From assembly GCA_022315425.1 (NCBI GenBank), contig JAIUPT010000034.1, positions 496,001 to 560,000 of the forward strand: DNA of 64,000 bases. The letters run 5' to 3'. The stretch comes from Pseudevernia furfuracea (Eukaryota > Ascomycota > Lecanoromycetes > Lecanorales > Parmeliaceae). Within the stretch, counting starts at the first letter, position 1; each line of letters begins with the position of its first letter. The position numbers and the translations under genes were made by a program. The notes beneath the pieces were generated by a model, which had not been told where the DNA came from, did not search any database, and saw nothing but the letters and a program-made list of their open reading frames with translations. Below, in pieces: positions 35,680 to 47,366 of this stretch.

Positions 35680-36105
35680 CCCTCAGCGCTCTTGCTTTTA
35701 ATCTGAAGTCGTTAGTTTTAAGAGAGTGACGCTATTCACCTTGCCTGTGAACGTCAGATCTTTAGTTTTCTTTCACTGCTTCTTGTTTCACTCCTCATGT
35801 ATTCACCGACCTCGTTTTGGTAGAAATTGGATGTGCATCAGGTCTATTTTAAAGAAAACTTTCAAAAAAACCGCCTTTTTTCGAAAAATGGAAGTTTTGT
35901 ATGGAGAACCAGGACGGATTTTTACATGTCTTCGAATTTGACATAGTCGTTTTCAGAACTTGGTTCGAATTTGACATAGTCGTTTTCAGAACTTGGTTTC
36001 TTCACTTTTGTGAACCGGACTTCGCGCTAACCCGATTGGGGTTTTTTGCGTCGCGAAGTGCGAAAATCGTGTTTTCGCATTTTTGAGTATGCGAGCGAAG
36101 GGGAG

Positions 36106-36227
36106 TGTCAAAATTCGGGTCACGTGACATGGTCACGTGATGCGCTAAGGCGCATCCTCATAGTCGCTCTTTACTCTCGTAGCATTCTATAGTTTATAAC
36201 TAAGTGTCCTACCACCTATTCTTGACA
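36106..36227 (+). repeat. 3' LTR of copy C (122 bases)
   Basis: Preceded by the purine tract 36094-36105 and followed by the ACAGA duplication at 36228-36232. Confidence 0.93.
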
Positions 36228-36734
36228 ACAGACGTATACGCGCTCTAAGTAGAGATTTGTCGATAACTAATCAACTCTAAAGTGTGATTAGACGATTTGA
36301 TGCTGAAGTTCAGTCTCTTAAGTCGTTATAATTAATTCGATTCACGTAAACGCTTTATCAACGTTGAAGCGATATATATCGCGAGGGAAATGTTCTCGTT
36401 GAGCGTGTTTAACGTGTCTCACGCAGAGAAGCTGACAATGTTTTAGAGATCTTAATGAAATTCGATCGCACGATCGTATAACGAGTTCGACGTTCGACGT
36501 TCGATTAGATTCGATATGTCGAGAATCGATTTGCGATAAGACTTCTAGTCTCTCGAATTTCAAAGACGATTATTTTATAGAGAGCAATGCTCATCTCAAG
36601 AAGATTAAAAAACAGAGTCTCATAGCTGTCGCGACGTTTATTGCGATGAACTCGTAATGCTTAGAGATCACTGTGACTCTAATAGATATAGAGTATAAGT
36701 GAAACAGTCGCCGAGCAAGTTCGAGCTCATAACC

Positions 36735-36856
36735 TGTCAAGAATAGATAATAGAACACTTAGTTGTTAACTATAGAATGCTACGAGAGTAAAGAGCGACT
36801 ATGAGGATGCGCCTTAGCGCATCACGTGACCATGTCACGTGACCCGAATTTTGACA
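36735..36856 (-). repeat. 5' LTR of copy B
   Basis: Reverse-oriented family LTR of 122 bases; the adjoining primer-binding site reads GCTCATAACC on the plus strand at 36725-36734. Confidence 0.88.
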
Positions 36857-36982
36857 CTCAACGCTGGATTTCGTCGCTATCACACGCCCGACCGCTGCTG
36901 CAGTTAGTTATGAGATTTTCTTTCACTGCTTTTTATTTCACTCTCTCATGTATTTATCGACCTCGTTTTGATAGGAATTTGA
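36857..36982 (+). mobile_element. Fragment of a copia-family 3' region
   Basis: From about 36913 it matches the tail found downstream of pol in copies C and D (TTTCTTTCACTGC, CATGTATT, CGACCTCGTTTTG), cut off at TTGA by the start of copy D. The first 50 bases (CAACGCTGGATTTCG...) are unlike the family and not AT-rich. Confidence 0.65.
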
Positions 36983-37091
36983 TGTCAAAATTCGGGTCAC
37001 GTGATGCGCTAAGGCGCATCCTCATAGTCGCTCTTTACTCTCGTAGCATTCTATAGTTAACAACTAAGTGTTCTATCACCTATTCTTGATA
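36983..37091 (+). repeat. 5' LTR of copy D, 13-base deletion
   Basis: GGTCACGTGATGCGC replaces the longer form with two CACGTG motifs. The deletion falls between the directly repeated GGTCACGTG, as slippage would produce. Confidence 0.85.
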
Positions 37092-40000
37092 GGTTATGAG
37101 CCCGAGCTTGCTCGACGACTGTTTCACTTATATTCTATGTCTATCAGAGTCACAGTGATCTCTAAGCATCACGAGTTCATCGCAATGAACGCCGCGACAG
37201 CTATAAGACTCTGTTTTTCAATCTTCTTGAGGTGGGCATTGCCCTCTATAAAATAATCGTCTTTGAAATTCGAGAGGCTGAGAGTTCTATCGCAAATCGA
37301 CTCTCGACATATCGAATCTAATCGAACGTCGAACGTCGAACTCGTTATACGATCGTGCGATCGAATTTCACTAAGGTCTCTGAAACATTATTAGCTTTTC
37401 TGCGTGAGACACGTTAAACACGCTCAACGAGAACATTTCTCTCGCGATGTATATCGCTTCAACGTTAATAAAGCGTTTACGTGAATCGAATCAATTATAA
37501 CGACTTAAGAGACTAAACTTCAGCATCAAATCGTCTAATCACACTTTAGAGTTGATTAGTTATCGACAAATCTTCACTCAGAGCGCGTATACGTCTGTTG
37601 AGGGTCAAAACAATAAGAATTTCTTATTGAGATAGATCTTTCGATCTCACAAGTTCTCTAAAGAAGAGGGCTGAGACTCAGTCATCGAATTCTTTTTATC
37701 GTTATTCGACTTTATTCTATCATCGAATATGACTTCATTTCACGACGATAGTCATCGAAGCGACTATTCTAAATTCGAGTCTCTATCGAAGACTCAGCAT
37801 AAGAAGAACGTTATTTTCCTTCGAAGGTCTATACGTCTTTAGTAATTGTCTTCGATACAGTCTCAGCGAAAATCAAATCAATTTAAATCTTTCTTATCTC
37901 TAAGTATCTTTTATCTCAATAATATCGCTCGTATCTATCGAAGATTCAAGTATAAGCACTTCTTATTTCTCGTGTAAGAACTCGAAGATTAACAACAAAA
38001 GTTATTAGATATCGATAAGACTCTCGAGAACTCTAACGAAGATTAGAGTATCTATTTCAGTTTCACTGCTTTCGCGAACGTTAATAGTGTCGACTTTTAA
38101 TTCGAAGTCAACGAAGACATTCTTAGTGTCTTAAGTGATACTAAGTTATTCGATCTTCGTGTCAAAAGTTCTCTAAATCTCACTTCTTCGACTTCGACTT
38201 CTTCGACTTTAAGACCTTCGTTCTCTATCGCCTTAGTTATCTCTCAAGCTAAGTCTTTCGTTTGAACATCATCGCCGTTACTATTCACATCGTACGTGTC
38301 GCTCTTAGAAATCTTCTTAATAACTCTCAGCATCTATAATCGACGGAGAATCAAGCGCATAAGGCGTCGTAAGAAACATGTCAGCTCTAATAGTTTCAGC
38401 GACTAACTCTCTCGAAGAGAAAAGCGCTTTCTCTCTAAACTTTATTGTTATTTTAAAGTTCAATTTAAAATATCGTCGATGAAAGCAGAATATCAACAAT
38501 TGATTGATACTTAACAATCTTATTCTCTTTAATGCGATTATCAGTTATAGAGTCTATATCGCTATCTTTTATCGTCTCGAGAATAACGATCGCGAACTCG
38601 TCGAAGTCGAATTCGACGATAAAGACTCTTAGATTATGCTCGATGCTCTAATCAAGAATTATTAGTCTAAGAGCACGAGTCTCTATAGAAAACTAATGCG
38701 TCGAATATTCGATCTCACTCTTGAAGAAGAAGAAGTTCGTTAATATAAAAAGAACTTTCGTAAGATCATCTTCGACATTATCAGCCTTCATAAATCCCTC
38801 GTTATTTCGAAGCCTCTGCGAATTCTAATTTTTCTTATAAGACTTAACGACTCTTACGATATGTTCGAGTCAAGTTACACTCAAAATCATAATCTCTTTA
38901 AGAACAAGTTCGTCAAGTTTTAAGAGATTATCGTGATCGTCGTAAACGAAGAAGTTAGAATCTTCTTCAAAGAAGAAGAACTAATTATATATGTCGTTCG
39001 CAACGATAAGAGCAAAGACAAATAAGCTACTTTTAATAATCTCGACGACTCTAATATCAATCGTGAGACCTGTTCTTCGTATAAGACAGCTAATCGCAAA
39101 TTTAGATATTCTCTTATCAAATGCTGAATCAAGTTTTCTTATCTTAAGTCTGAGAAATTCATAACGAAAGAGAAAAAGAAGAAGAAGATAAAGATCTTCG
39201 ACTTCGAGAATAAATTCTTAAGCAATAAGCGTAAGCGCATCGAAGAGACGTCTTTTAATGCCTCTGCTTCAGAGAAGAACGATTATCTTAATATTAATTA
39301 TATCTTTCTAAAGAAACTAAACTTCATTATATACTATTCGAATATTAACTCGAACGACTTCAATATTCTCGATGCGACTGATGATCAAGTTATTAATCTA
39401 ATCGTCACGAAAGCTCTCGAACATAGTCTCATAACTGCGAATTTCGTGAATCTCCTCACTCGAGTCGTCGTAGATTTAGACTACTCTCGTTATTCTTTCG
39501 CGAATCGTTCGATATTCATTATCTACGAAAAGATCTACTCTCGATCGATTAAGAACATCGAGAGAAGCGAAGTGCAGTCTTAAGATTATAACATCATTAA
39601 CCTCGACTATATAATTAAAAAAGAGTGTGTGACAGTCACTCTGTGAAATATCTTATATATGTTCGATATAAGCGTTAATCTTCTCTCGTTCGATAAACTT
39701 CTAAACTCTGATATCGCTATCTCCTTTCATAAGATAGAATACACTCTCATTAAGAACGATCTGAAGCTTATCGATACTCGCAATTATGATCTCTTCTTTT
39801 TAAACCTCTGATAAAATCGAAACAGTGCTCTAATCGTCTATAGTGTGCTCTCGAATCTCATTCATTAATTCTAACATGCTCGCATGAATCATTTAAGTTA
39901 GAATAATCTAAACAAGCTCTTAAATATGATCGTTAAAATAAACTTTATCAAGAACATTGCGAAGGAGTATATCTGCGAATACTATATCATAAGACGTTAA

Positions 40001-43000
40001 AAGACTGTCTCTTATGATAGTCTCACAGAGTCAGAAACGCAGTTTAACGAATTTGTTTATAGTGATCTCGTAGAGTCTCTATTCTCTACTAAATTCAATA
40101 ACTACAGATACTTTATAATATTTAAGAATGATTTCATCTCCTATTCTAAAGTGTACTATATTCGTCATAAGAGTGAAACGTTTGTCATATTCTTACGTTT
40201 TAAAGTCTTTCTAGAGTCACGAGACTATAAGATCTATCGTATTCGCCTCGACAATAAGAGAGAGTATATGTTCAAGGCCTTCTTAAATTATCTTCTTTAA
40301 TGCGAAATCAGACAGAAGCTCACTGTATCTGAGAATCTCGAAATGAACGAGACGATCGAACGTTTTAAGCAGATCTTGTTATATAAGATACATTTTATAC
40401 TGCTAAGTTCTCAGCTCAACAAGTCTTTCTAATCTGAAATCGTGATCATTATCAATTATTTGATGTTGCGATCCCTCAACGTTCGAATCATTATAACGTC
40501 ATTTGAGACTTTTCATTATCGAAAGCTCATTTTATCTCATCTGCGAACGATTAATTTCATCGTCTATGCGTTGAAGCGTATTCAAAAGAAACTCGTAAAT
40601 AAAAGCGAAAAGTGTGTTCTTCTGAGATATAAAGAGGAGTTCATTTTTCGTCTATATAATCTCATCAAGAAGAAGATTATTCGAGTTAATAATGTTCACT
40701 TCGTTGAGAAGCGTCCCTTGATTGTGAATCTCGAAGAAAAGACGAACGCTTATAAGTTCTCGATCAAGCGATAACGTCTTCATATATTAGCATTCGCTGT
40801 AGAGAAGACACTTAATGAACAGCGTATTATTAACATTTCGAAAGACATTGTTCTCATTATGAAGTTCTCAACGACTGTATCTGCATCTACAATAAACAGA
40901 TCAAGATCAAATTTCCCATGATTAGCTAAAAAGCAGACGTCTATATCAAAGCCCTCGTCTCTCGCACGAGTCGTATCATCGATCGCGTTCGCGCGAGTCT
41001 CTCGATCAATTGCTACATTATCAGCTATCGAAAGAATAACTCGTTTTCTCACTATCGTCGAAATGATTCGCGAAGATCTCGAATTAAGTGCGATTCAAAG
41101 AGTACTTCTTAATTATCTCGACACTACGATTTCGAATCTGCGAGACTTATCATTTAACTCTCTCTCGAGAACATTCGTAGTCTTTGCGTTATTAACGAAT
41201 CATGTTAATAAGTCGAATATTTTCGAGTCGACGATTTATCAATAGGTTATTTTCAATCAACTCTCCCGTATGCACTGAGAGCTCGTCATGTAAGACGAAT
41301 ATAAATCTCTCATAAACAATAATACTTGATGTCTGATTTAGACGTCTTCAGATACTTATATTCTGAGAGATCGCTGAGTTTACATCGTAAAGCGAGATCT
41401 CGTTGAGAAAGTCACTCGCTATAAGACTCGCTGAGTGATTCGAGATTTCGAACAGTAAAAGAATCGTGACTATCATAACACGTTCGTCTTAGTGATCAAG
41501 CTCATAAGTTATAAGACGATCTTTATTCTAACAGCGATTCTGAACTGAAACGTGAAACAAATAAACGTCAAAATCGCCTTTCTCTACGATAACGTTTAAG
41601 AGACGATTTATGTGCGATAGTTCGATGATTTCAGTAAGAACGATATTAAAGTTTATAAGCTGAATAAGACTCTCTATGAACTTAAGCAATTTCTTAGAAT
41701 TTGATATTAACACTTCTCGAAGTACATAAAGAAACTCGAATTAATACTTATCGAATCGAACGAGAGTGTCTTTATGAACGTTAAGAAGAACATTATTGTA
41801 GCTCTCTATGTGAACGATATATTAATTATCGACCTTAGCAAAATCGACATTCAGCGCATCAAAAAGGCCCTCAATGACAAGTTTCACATGTTCGACTTGG
41901 GATCTTGCGTCTATTATTTAGACATGATCGTCAAAAGAGATCGTGTCGTCGATATTCTTCGTCTGAGACAAGCAGTCTATGTCACTCGTTTCTTAAAGCA
42001 TTTTAATTATTGAAGTTTTAATTCAGTCTCTACGTCTTTAAAAACCAGTCGCAAATTACAATCTGCGAAAGAGAGCTATGTTGTCTCGAGAAAGCTGTGC
42101 GAGAACTATCAATCTGCCGTGAGATTCCTTATGTATATCATGTTAAAAACTCGTTCTGATATCGTTTATGCTGTCTCTCTTATCAGTCGCTATTCAGTCA
42201 ATTCGACCCAGACACACTGAAATACAATAATTCGAATCTTTCGATATCTTAGAGACACGATACACTACGAACTCGTGTATAAAGAATTTCTTCAAGCCCT
42301 CATCGAGTATATCGATTCCGATTGAGCTGACGACTCGACTCGAAGATCTATCTTCGACTACCTATTCAACGTCGATAGCGGCGTTATCAGCTGATCATCA
42401 AAGCGTCAAGTCATCGTCGCGTTATTTACTTGCGAAGCCGAGTATATCGATCAAACGTTGATTATTAAAGAAGTTATTTAATTAAAAACTCTTCTCAATC
42501 AACTTCTGCGGCCTCGAGACTCTAATTCGAAAGTCATCATAATCTTCGACGACAATCAGAGCGCAATTGCCCTCGTCAAGAACGCTTAGTTTCATGCCCG
42601 CATCAAGCACATTGACATCGCCCATCATTTCGTGCGTGAAAAAGTCAATGACGACATCGTGAACATGCAATTCGTACTCACGAATAAACAAATGATCGAC
42701 GATCTCATCAAAGCCCTCTGCCTCGACAAATTCGTTGTCTTTCGCGATGCCCTTGGGGTGAAATCAGCTTTAGAACATTCTCTCAGCGTCAAAGACTAAC
42801 CCTCAGCGCTCTTACTTCTAATCTGAAGTCGTCAATTTCAGAGAAGTGACGCTATTCACCTTGTCTGTGAACGTCAGATCTTTAGTATTCTTTCACTGTC
42901 TCATGTATTCACCGACCTCGTTTTGATAGAAATTTGATGTGCACCAGGTCTATTTCAAAGAAAACTTTCAAAAAACCGCCTTTTTCCGGAAAATGGAAGT

Positions 43001-43177
43001 TTTGTATAAAGGACCAGAACGGATTTTTACATGTCTTCGAATTTGACATAGTCGTTTTCAGAACTTGATTTCTTCACTTTTGTGAACCGGACTTCGCGCT
43101 AACCCGATTGAGGTTTTTTGCGTCGCGAAGTGCGAAAATCGTATTTTCGTATTTTTGAGTATGCGAGCGAAGGGGAG

Positions 43178-43298
43178 TGTCAAAATTCGGGTCACGTGAC
43201 ATGGTCACGTGATGCGCAAAGGCGCATCCTCATAGTCGCTCTTTACTCTCGTAGTATTTTGACAAAAATAACTAAGTGTCCTATCACCTATTTTTCAC
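43178..43298 (+). repeat. 3' LTR of copy D, divergent
   Basis: Preceded by GCGAGCGAAGGGGAG. It diverges after CTCTCGTAG and ends about TTTTTCACA rather than TTCTTGACA. Confidence 0.75.
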
Positions 43299-44487
43299 AC
43301 AAAGGTCTTATTATCGAATCGAGATTTAAAATTCTTAAGCGATCTATAAAAAACTCTCTTCGAGAAGTTAGATGTCAAACTAATCTATTTCACTACTTAT
43401 TATTCACAGACGAACAACAATAATAAACGTATTAATCAAATAGCTGAAATTGCTTTACGATTTTATATGCACATCTTAAAGAAGCCTTTCGCATAACTCT
43501 CTATTCTATCGCGAATACAGACATTACTTAATAACGCACGATCGATAACTATCATTAAGTCGCTCAATAAAATCTTCTATAATTTCATATCTAATAGATC
43601 TCTTAATTTGCTTATTACAGATCTATCGCAACAGAACTATATCGAAGTTAAAATAAAAGTCGTCGACGCTATCAGCTTTACACAAATGCATCAAAAATTT
43701 CACTATACTCGCAAGCATCAGCTCATATACTTCAAGAAAGATAATAAGATTCTATTACGCTTACATAAAGACTACTTCATCTCGCAGTCTGTCGATGTTA
43801 TCAAAGTAAACAAATTAAAACAACGCTATATGAATTTATTCGAGATCATCACAAAAGTAGACAAGCAAGTCTATCGTCTCGACATATTCGATTATTAAAG
43901 AATTCACTCAGTATTCTCAGTCGCTTAGCTGAAGCCTTGACCGACTAACAAAGATTCATTCGACAGACCTTTATCAAATTATTCTGATTCAGTCTTCGTT
44001 GAGAGTAACATCGAAAAGTACAAATCTTACGAAATAGATCATCTTCTTAACAAGCGAGTTCGACGTCGTAACAAAGACTATTCAATCGACTATTTGTTAC
44101 GCTGACAAGAGTATAAGTCTAAACACGATCAATAATATAATATCAAACATCTCGAAGACGCTTCGCGATTAATAGATGATTATAAAAACGTTATACAAGC
44201 ACGAAAAGACTTGCTGTTGTCATCATCGTCGCCTCAGCATGAATTATCAAAGACTTCACTATCGTCTCTTTTATAACAGTTATCAAAGACTTTATACTCG
44301 TCTCAATCACTATCTCAGTCGTCAATTTAATCATCGCCTAAGTTGTCAAAGGCTTTCGCCTTATCAAAGAATTCACCATCGTCTTAGTATAAGTTATCAA
44401 AGACTTTCGATATCGAAGCACTTCTACTATTATCTCCTCCTTTCACAGATTATACTATCGCCGTCGTCGTATCGAAATAAGAATAAT
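43299..44487 (+). pseudogene. Ty3/gypsy (chromovirus) integrase C-terminus and chromodomain, degraded
   Basis: From about 43318 the frames, read through stops, show the end of a gypsy integrase core (SDRDLKF-like start, then TTYYSQTNNNNKRINQI, standing for the usual HPQTDGQSER motif). Next comes a GPY/F-type module at 43700-43900 (LLRLHKDYFISQ, QVYRLDIFDY) followed by a HPVFSVA-like remnant. At about 44020-44190 a chromodomain-like stretch reads YEIDHLLNKRVRRRNKDYSI with a WYNIKDLEDA-like continuation. The rest of the element is missing, since copia copy D abuts it on the left. Confidence 0.8.
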
Positions 44488-45277
44488 TGACTTTATTAAC
44501 CTAAAGACCGCTGTATATTAATCGTGCATACGATCAATTTATATACAGTTAACTCTCAAAGTCGTAGTCTTTTTTTATCAAGTTTTTTGAGACGAAGATC
44601 GTTTATAATAATCGAGATAAAGTTATTAATAAGAAAGATAACTTTCTTCTATCTATCGAAATAACAAATATCTTCGAATTAGTCTCGCTTTTATTATATT
44701 ACTTAAAGTTGAAAATAAACTATATAATTATATTATTAAAAAATCTAAAGTCTATTTAGAGTCTATATAATAAGACACGTTTATAAATTAAGAGTATTAA
44801 GTTTAAGATACTCGATTATCGTATTTTAGAGAGTAAACATAACGATAAACGATATTATATATCTCGTATCTCTCTCGTTTCACTCGATTCGAATAATTTA
44901 TATATTTTATTTCGACGTGTTTAATTTTTTATTCGTCTAATTTTTAACATAATTATTAATAAGTTATAAGATTAATTTTTATAGCACGTCGATCTATATT
45001 TATATTTCGAGATTTTCGTTTATAATTAATTATATATAATTCTCAGTCGAGTTATTAATAAGATCGAGCTATTTATTATAATTTTCGACAATCTATCAAG
45101 AAAGCAATTAAGTGTATCGACGAGATATATAAGAAATAAAGTAATTCGATAGATTCTTCTTTTGATAATGATTAAATAATAGATAGTAGTAGAAATAGTC
45201 GAATATCGTATAATTATAAATTAAAGTCTAATTAAACTTAGAGTTAGAGCTTTCACTTGATTTTGTAGTAATAGACA
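44488..45277. other. Very AT-rich sequence without recognisable genes
   Basis: Probably the degraded 3' part of the gypsy element plus other decayed repeats. No frame or motif that I can name. Confidence 0.4.
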
Positions 45278-45428
45278 TAATCAAATATTATATAACAAGT
45301 AAATAGGCCCATGAATTAAATTCATGATCCTAAGGCAAAAATCAGGTTGCTTGCGACGCATGCCCTAACCCTAAGTCAAATCCAGATCGGACTCTGATTT
45401 GCCAACTATGCGGCATTCGACTATTTGC
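45278..45428 (+). repeat. Left terminal inverted repeat of the helicase element
   Basis: Pairs with 47367-47515 in inverted orientation. The outer edge is fuzzy (45278-45305) because the flanks are also alike. Part of it, 45363-45425, is repeated directly at 45478-45540. Confidence 0.75.
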
Positions 45429-45540
45429 CAACTATGCAATATTTGACTATGTCTACTGCTGCAAAACCAAGTGGAAGCCCTAACCCTAAGTCCAACTGGA
45501 CTCTGATTTGCAACTATGCGGCATTCGACTGTTTCTACTG
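45363..45540 (+). repeat. Direct repeat pair with CCCTAACCCTAAGTC
   Basis: A roughly 60-base unit (CCCTAACCCTAAGTC ... GGACTCTGATTTG ... AACTATGCGGCATTCGACT) occurs at 45363-45425 and again at 45478-45540, 115 bases apart. Confidence 0.8.
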
Positions 45541-45547
45541 CTACCTG

Positions 45548-46291
45548 CTACCCAGTTGCTGTCGAAAGAAGAACCTGTCGAATCACTCTATTTCTTATAC
45601 ACCTCGCCGGTGCACTTGGTTGCTTCCTTGGTAGATCGCCTGGGGCCACAATGGACAGCCCGGCCTTGCTGATGACTCGACTGAGGGCCACATATAGCTG
45701 GCCATGGGCGAAGACCTCGGGGTGTAGGCATAGGCCGACGTGCTGTAAGGATTGGCCTTGCGACTTGTTAATGGTCATACTGAAGGCCAGGCGAATAGGG
45801 AATTGGACACGTCGAAATGGAGCATGTAGATTGTTCGAATCGGGTGAAGCGAGAGGGATGCGAGATATATAGTGTCGTTTATCGTCATGCTCACCTTCTA
45901 GAATGCGGCAATCGAGTGTCTTAGACTCAATACTCTTGACTTGTAGACGTGTCCCATTGCATAGACCCTGGGTAGGCTTCAGGTTCCTCAGCAGCATGAT
46001 CACACAGTTCACTTTCAACTCCAAGTGATGCGGTGAAAGCGAGGCTGGTTCGAAGGTATTCATTATTTCGGTAGGCAGGAGGAAGCTGTCTTCCTCGTTA
46101 ACGACTTCATTTCGACTATTGCAGACGGTCTTGGTTTCAGGAAACTTGACAAGAACTTGGCTGTTAAATCGAGCGACGTTCTTATTGAGGGTGTAAAGGA
46201 TCGCCCTGAACGTGTAGAACTCAGTCGTTCGATGAGAATCAAGATCATCGTAGATAGCATCAATTAGTGCAGAAATGGAGTCATCGGGTAG
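45548..46291 (-). pseudogene. Pif1/Helitron-type helicase, C-terminal fragment
   Basis: Open for about 248 codons. It shows the end of an SF1B helicase: LPDDSISALIDAIYDDLD, then FRAILYTLNKNV (often RAIL.PTN), VKLNCVIMLLRNL-type strand (here VNCVIMLLRNLKP), GLCNGTRLQV, motif V as AFSMTINKSQGQSLQ and motif VI as HGQLYVALSRV. These motifs define the Pif1 family and the helicase half of Helitron Rep-Hel proteins. The N-terminal half with Walker A and B motifs is absent: a TAA at 46292-46294 precedes the frame. Whether it is translated by fusion or a frameshift with the next frame, which ends two bases away, is unknown. Confidence 0.75.
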
Positions 46292-46295
46292 TTAG

Positions 46296-47045
46296 TCAGC
46301 AGCTTAATCGACTGTCTCTCGTTCTTCGATGCTTGTCGAGACACCGTTGTCTACATTCAGAAGACTCTGAGCAAATGCCTTCATAGACATTCATGGGACT
46401 CGAATAGTGACGCTCTCGTTCTTCTGTGTAAGGGTGTCGTGCAATGTAGCGTCGAAGCCTTGCTGGTGACTGAGGGGGCCCCAAGTAGGGGCTGAAAGGT
46501 GATAGGTCGTCAAGAAGCTCTATATCTTCAAAGAAGTCATTCGATATGTCTTTCAGCGATTCTTCTGTAGGGTCTGCATCAAGTGCTTCTTCATTGACTT
46601 CTTGATTCCCTGCAGGAGGATGTGACGCGTCTTGAGAGGTTTGGGAAGGGGGCGGCGAGGACGCGTCTGAGGCTGGAATACTGGCTTGAGAAGAGGGTAG
46701 AGGTGAACTCGATGACTGTGAGTTCGTTCGTGACCTCTTTGAGGGTCTTTCACCCTTGTTAAGAGGTGTGATAGCTGATCTCTTGCCTCGATTACCGGCG
46801 GTGATAGATTCGCTCAGGGGCCGTCTGAACGCGTTAGTATGGGCTGTAAGAGGCGGGCAGAAGGGATATAGATGTCTGACAGATCTGGAAACATGGGAGC
46901 GAGGGTTATTAATGGCGAATGCATTCATGTCTATAGCAATTGATAGGTTGGTAGAGTGATAAAAGAATAATTGCAGGTAAACAGGTGCGGAAGAAATATG
47001 TTCCGATCCCGAACGCATTTGAACGTCAATATATTCGAGTGTCAA
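46296..47045 (-). CDS. Unknown Ser/Pro-rich protein beside the helicase fragment
   Basis: 249 codons, or 210 from the internal Met of MNAFAINNPRSH. I do not recognise a family. The centre is low-complexity Ser/Pro/Gln, rich in acidic residues after about residue 140 (FFEDIELLDDLSPF), with a basic patch KRSRTNSQ and a Cys/Arg-rich end (SSECRQRCLDKHRRTRD). The frame is intact in a region otherwise full of stops and shares strand with the helicase fragment. It may be the N-terminal part of one chimeric gene, separated now by a frameshift or an intron, or it may be chance coding in the element. Confidence 0.4.
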   Translation of the reverse strand: MTLEYIDVQMRSGSEHISSAPVYLQLFFYHSTNLSIAIDMNAFAINNPRSHVSRSVRHLYPFCPPLTAHTNAFRRPLSESITAGNRGKRSAITPLNKGERPSKRSRTNSQSSSSPLPSSQASIPASDASSPPPSQTSQDASHPPAGNQEVNEEALDADPTEESLKDISNDFFEDIELLDDLSPFSPYLGPPQSPARLRRYIARHPYTEERERHYSSPMNVYEGICSESSECRQRCLDKHRRTRDSRLSC

Positions 47046-47366
47046 TTTAAATCACAAATAGTAGGTCGAATTTGATAATTTTTATAGTGTTAGAATACGC
47101 AAATTTAGCTCTATAATTTGAGAGTTTAAAAGAAAATTATATGCTGAGGGCATAGAATGATTGAAGTTGCAAAAAGGTGTCACCAAATTTTTCGATGAGG
47201 GCGCTCGGGAGGTCTAGCGGGCTGACAAAGCGGGTCTAACCAAAAAGCGTAGATCTGTCGAGGTTTACATTGGCTACAGCCCGCTGCACATACAAATATA
47301 AGGTTTTTTAGCTCAGCCCTATCTTATTCTTTTATATATACTGATTAATAAATATATTATATAATT

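Larger units (their letters stand above)
29850..36227 (+). mobile_element. Ty1/copia-family retrotransposon, copy C, complete and nested in B
   Basis: 6378 bases from TGTCAA to TTGACA, with two 122-base LTRs differing at a single base, a 5-bp target duplication ACAGA, a primer-binding site right after the 5' LTR and a purine tract GCGAAGGGGAG right before the 3' LTR. Gag-pol follows the copia order protease, integrase, reverse transcriptase, RNase H. Nesting and near-identical LTRs make it the youngest copy here, yet its coding part carries dozens of stop codons. Confidence 0.93.
24011..36856 (-). mobile_element. Ty1/copia-family retrotransposon, copy B, split by copy C
   Basis: Reverse-oriented full-length element. 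The 3' LTR is at 24011-24134, preceded (on its strand) by the purine tract read as CTCCCCTTCGC on the plus strand. Going rightward: RNase H (about 24600-24840), reverse transcriptase (25341-25538 includes the YVDD-like YVNN block), integrase (about 26600-27400), protease (27501-27850), gag (to about 29640) and leader. The leader is interrupted at 29849 by copy C and resumes at 36233, ending in the primer-binding site and the 5' LTR 36735-36856. Without the insert it is about 6.46 kb. All frames are broken. I see no matching target duplication at its ends. Confidence 0.88.
36983..43298 (+). mobile_element. Ty1/copia-family retrotransposon, copy D
   Basis: Near full-length. The 5' LTR is 36983-37091 and the 3' LTR 43178-43298. 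The internal order equals that of copy C, with gag ATG near 37729, integrase end near 40442-40774, reverse transcriptase near 41520-42010 (LYVNDILIIDLSKIDIQRI) and RNase H to about 42800. Frames are broken throughout. The 5' LTR lacks 13 bases between the two GGTCACGTG motifs, and the 3' LTR has a divergent GTAGTATTTTGAC segment, so the two ends differ and no target duplication is visible. The ends may come from different copies joined by recombination. Confidence 0.88.

Noticed and set aside
24621..42691. A 69-codon frame conserved in three copia copies (24621-24830 plus; 35362-35571 and 42482-42691 minus), and a 90-codon one (26260-26532, 33660-33932, 40780-41052).
   Set aside because: They lie antisense to RNase H and integrase/RT coding sequence; their conservation follows from the sense protein and RIP leaving the antisense frame free of stops.
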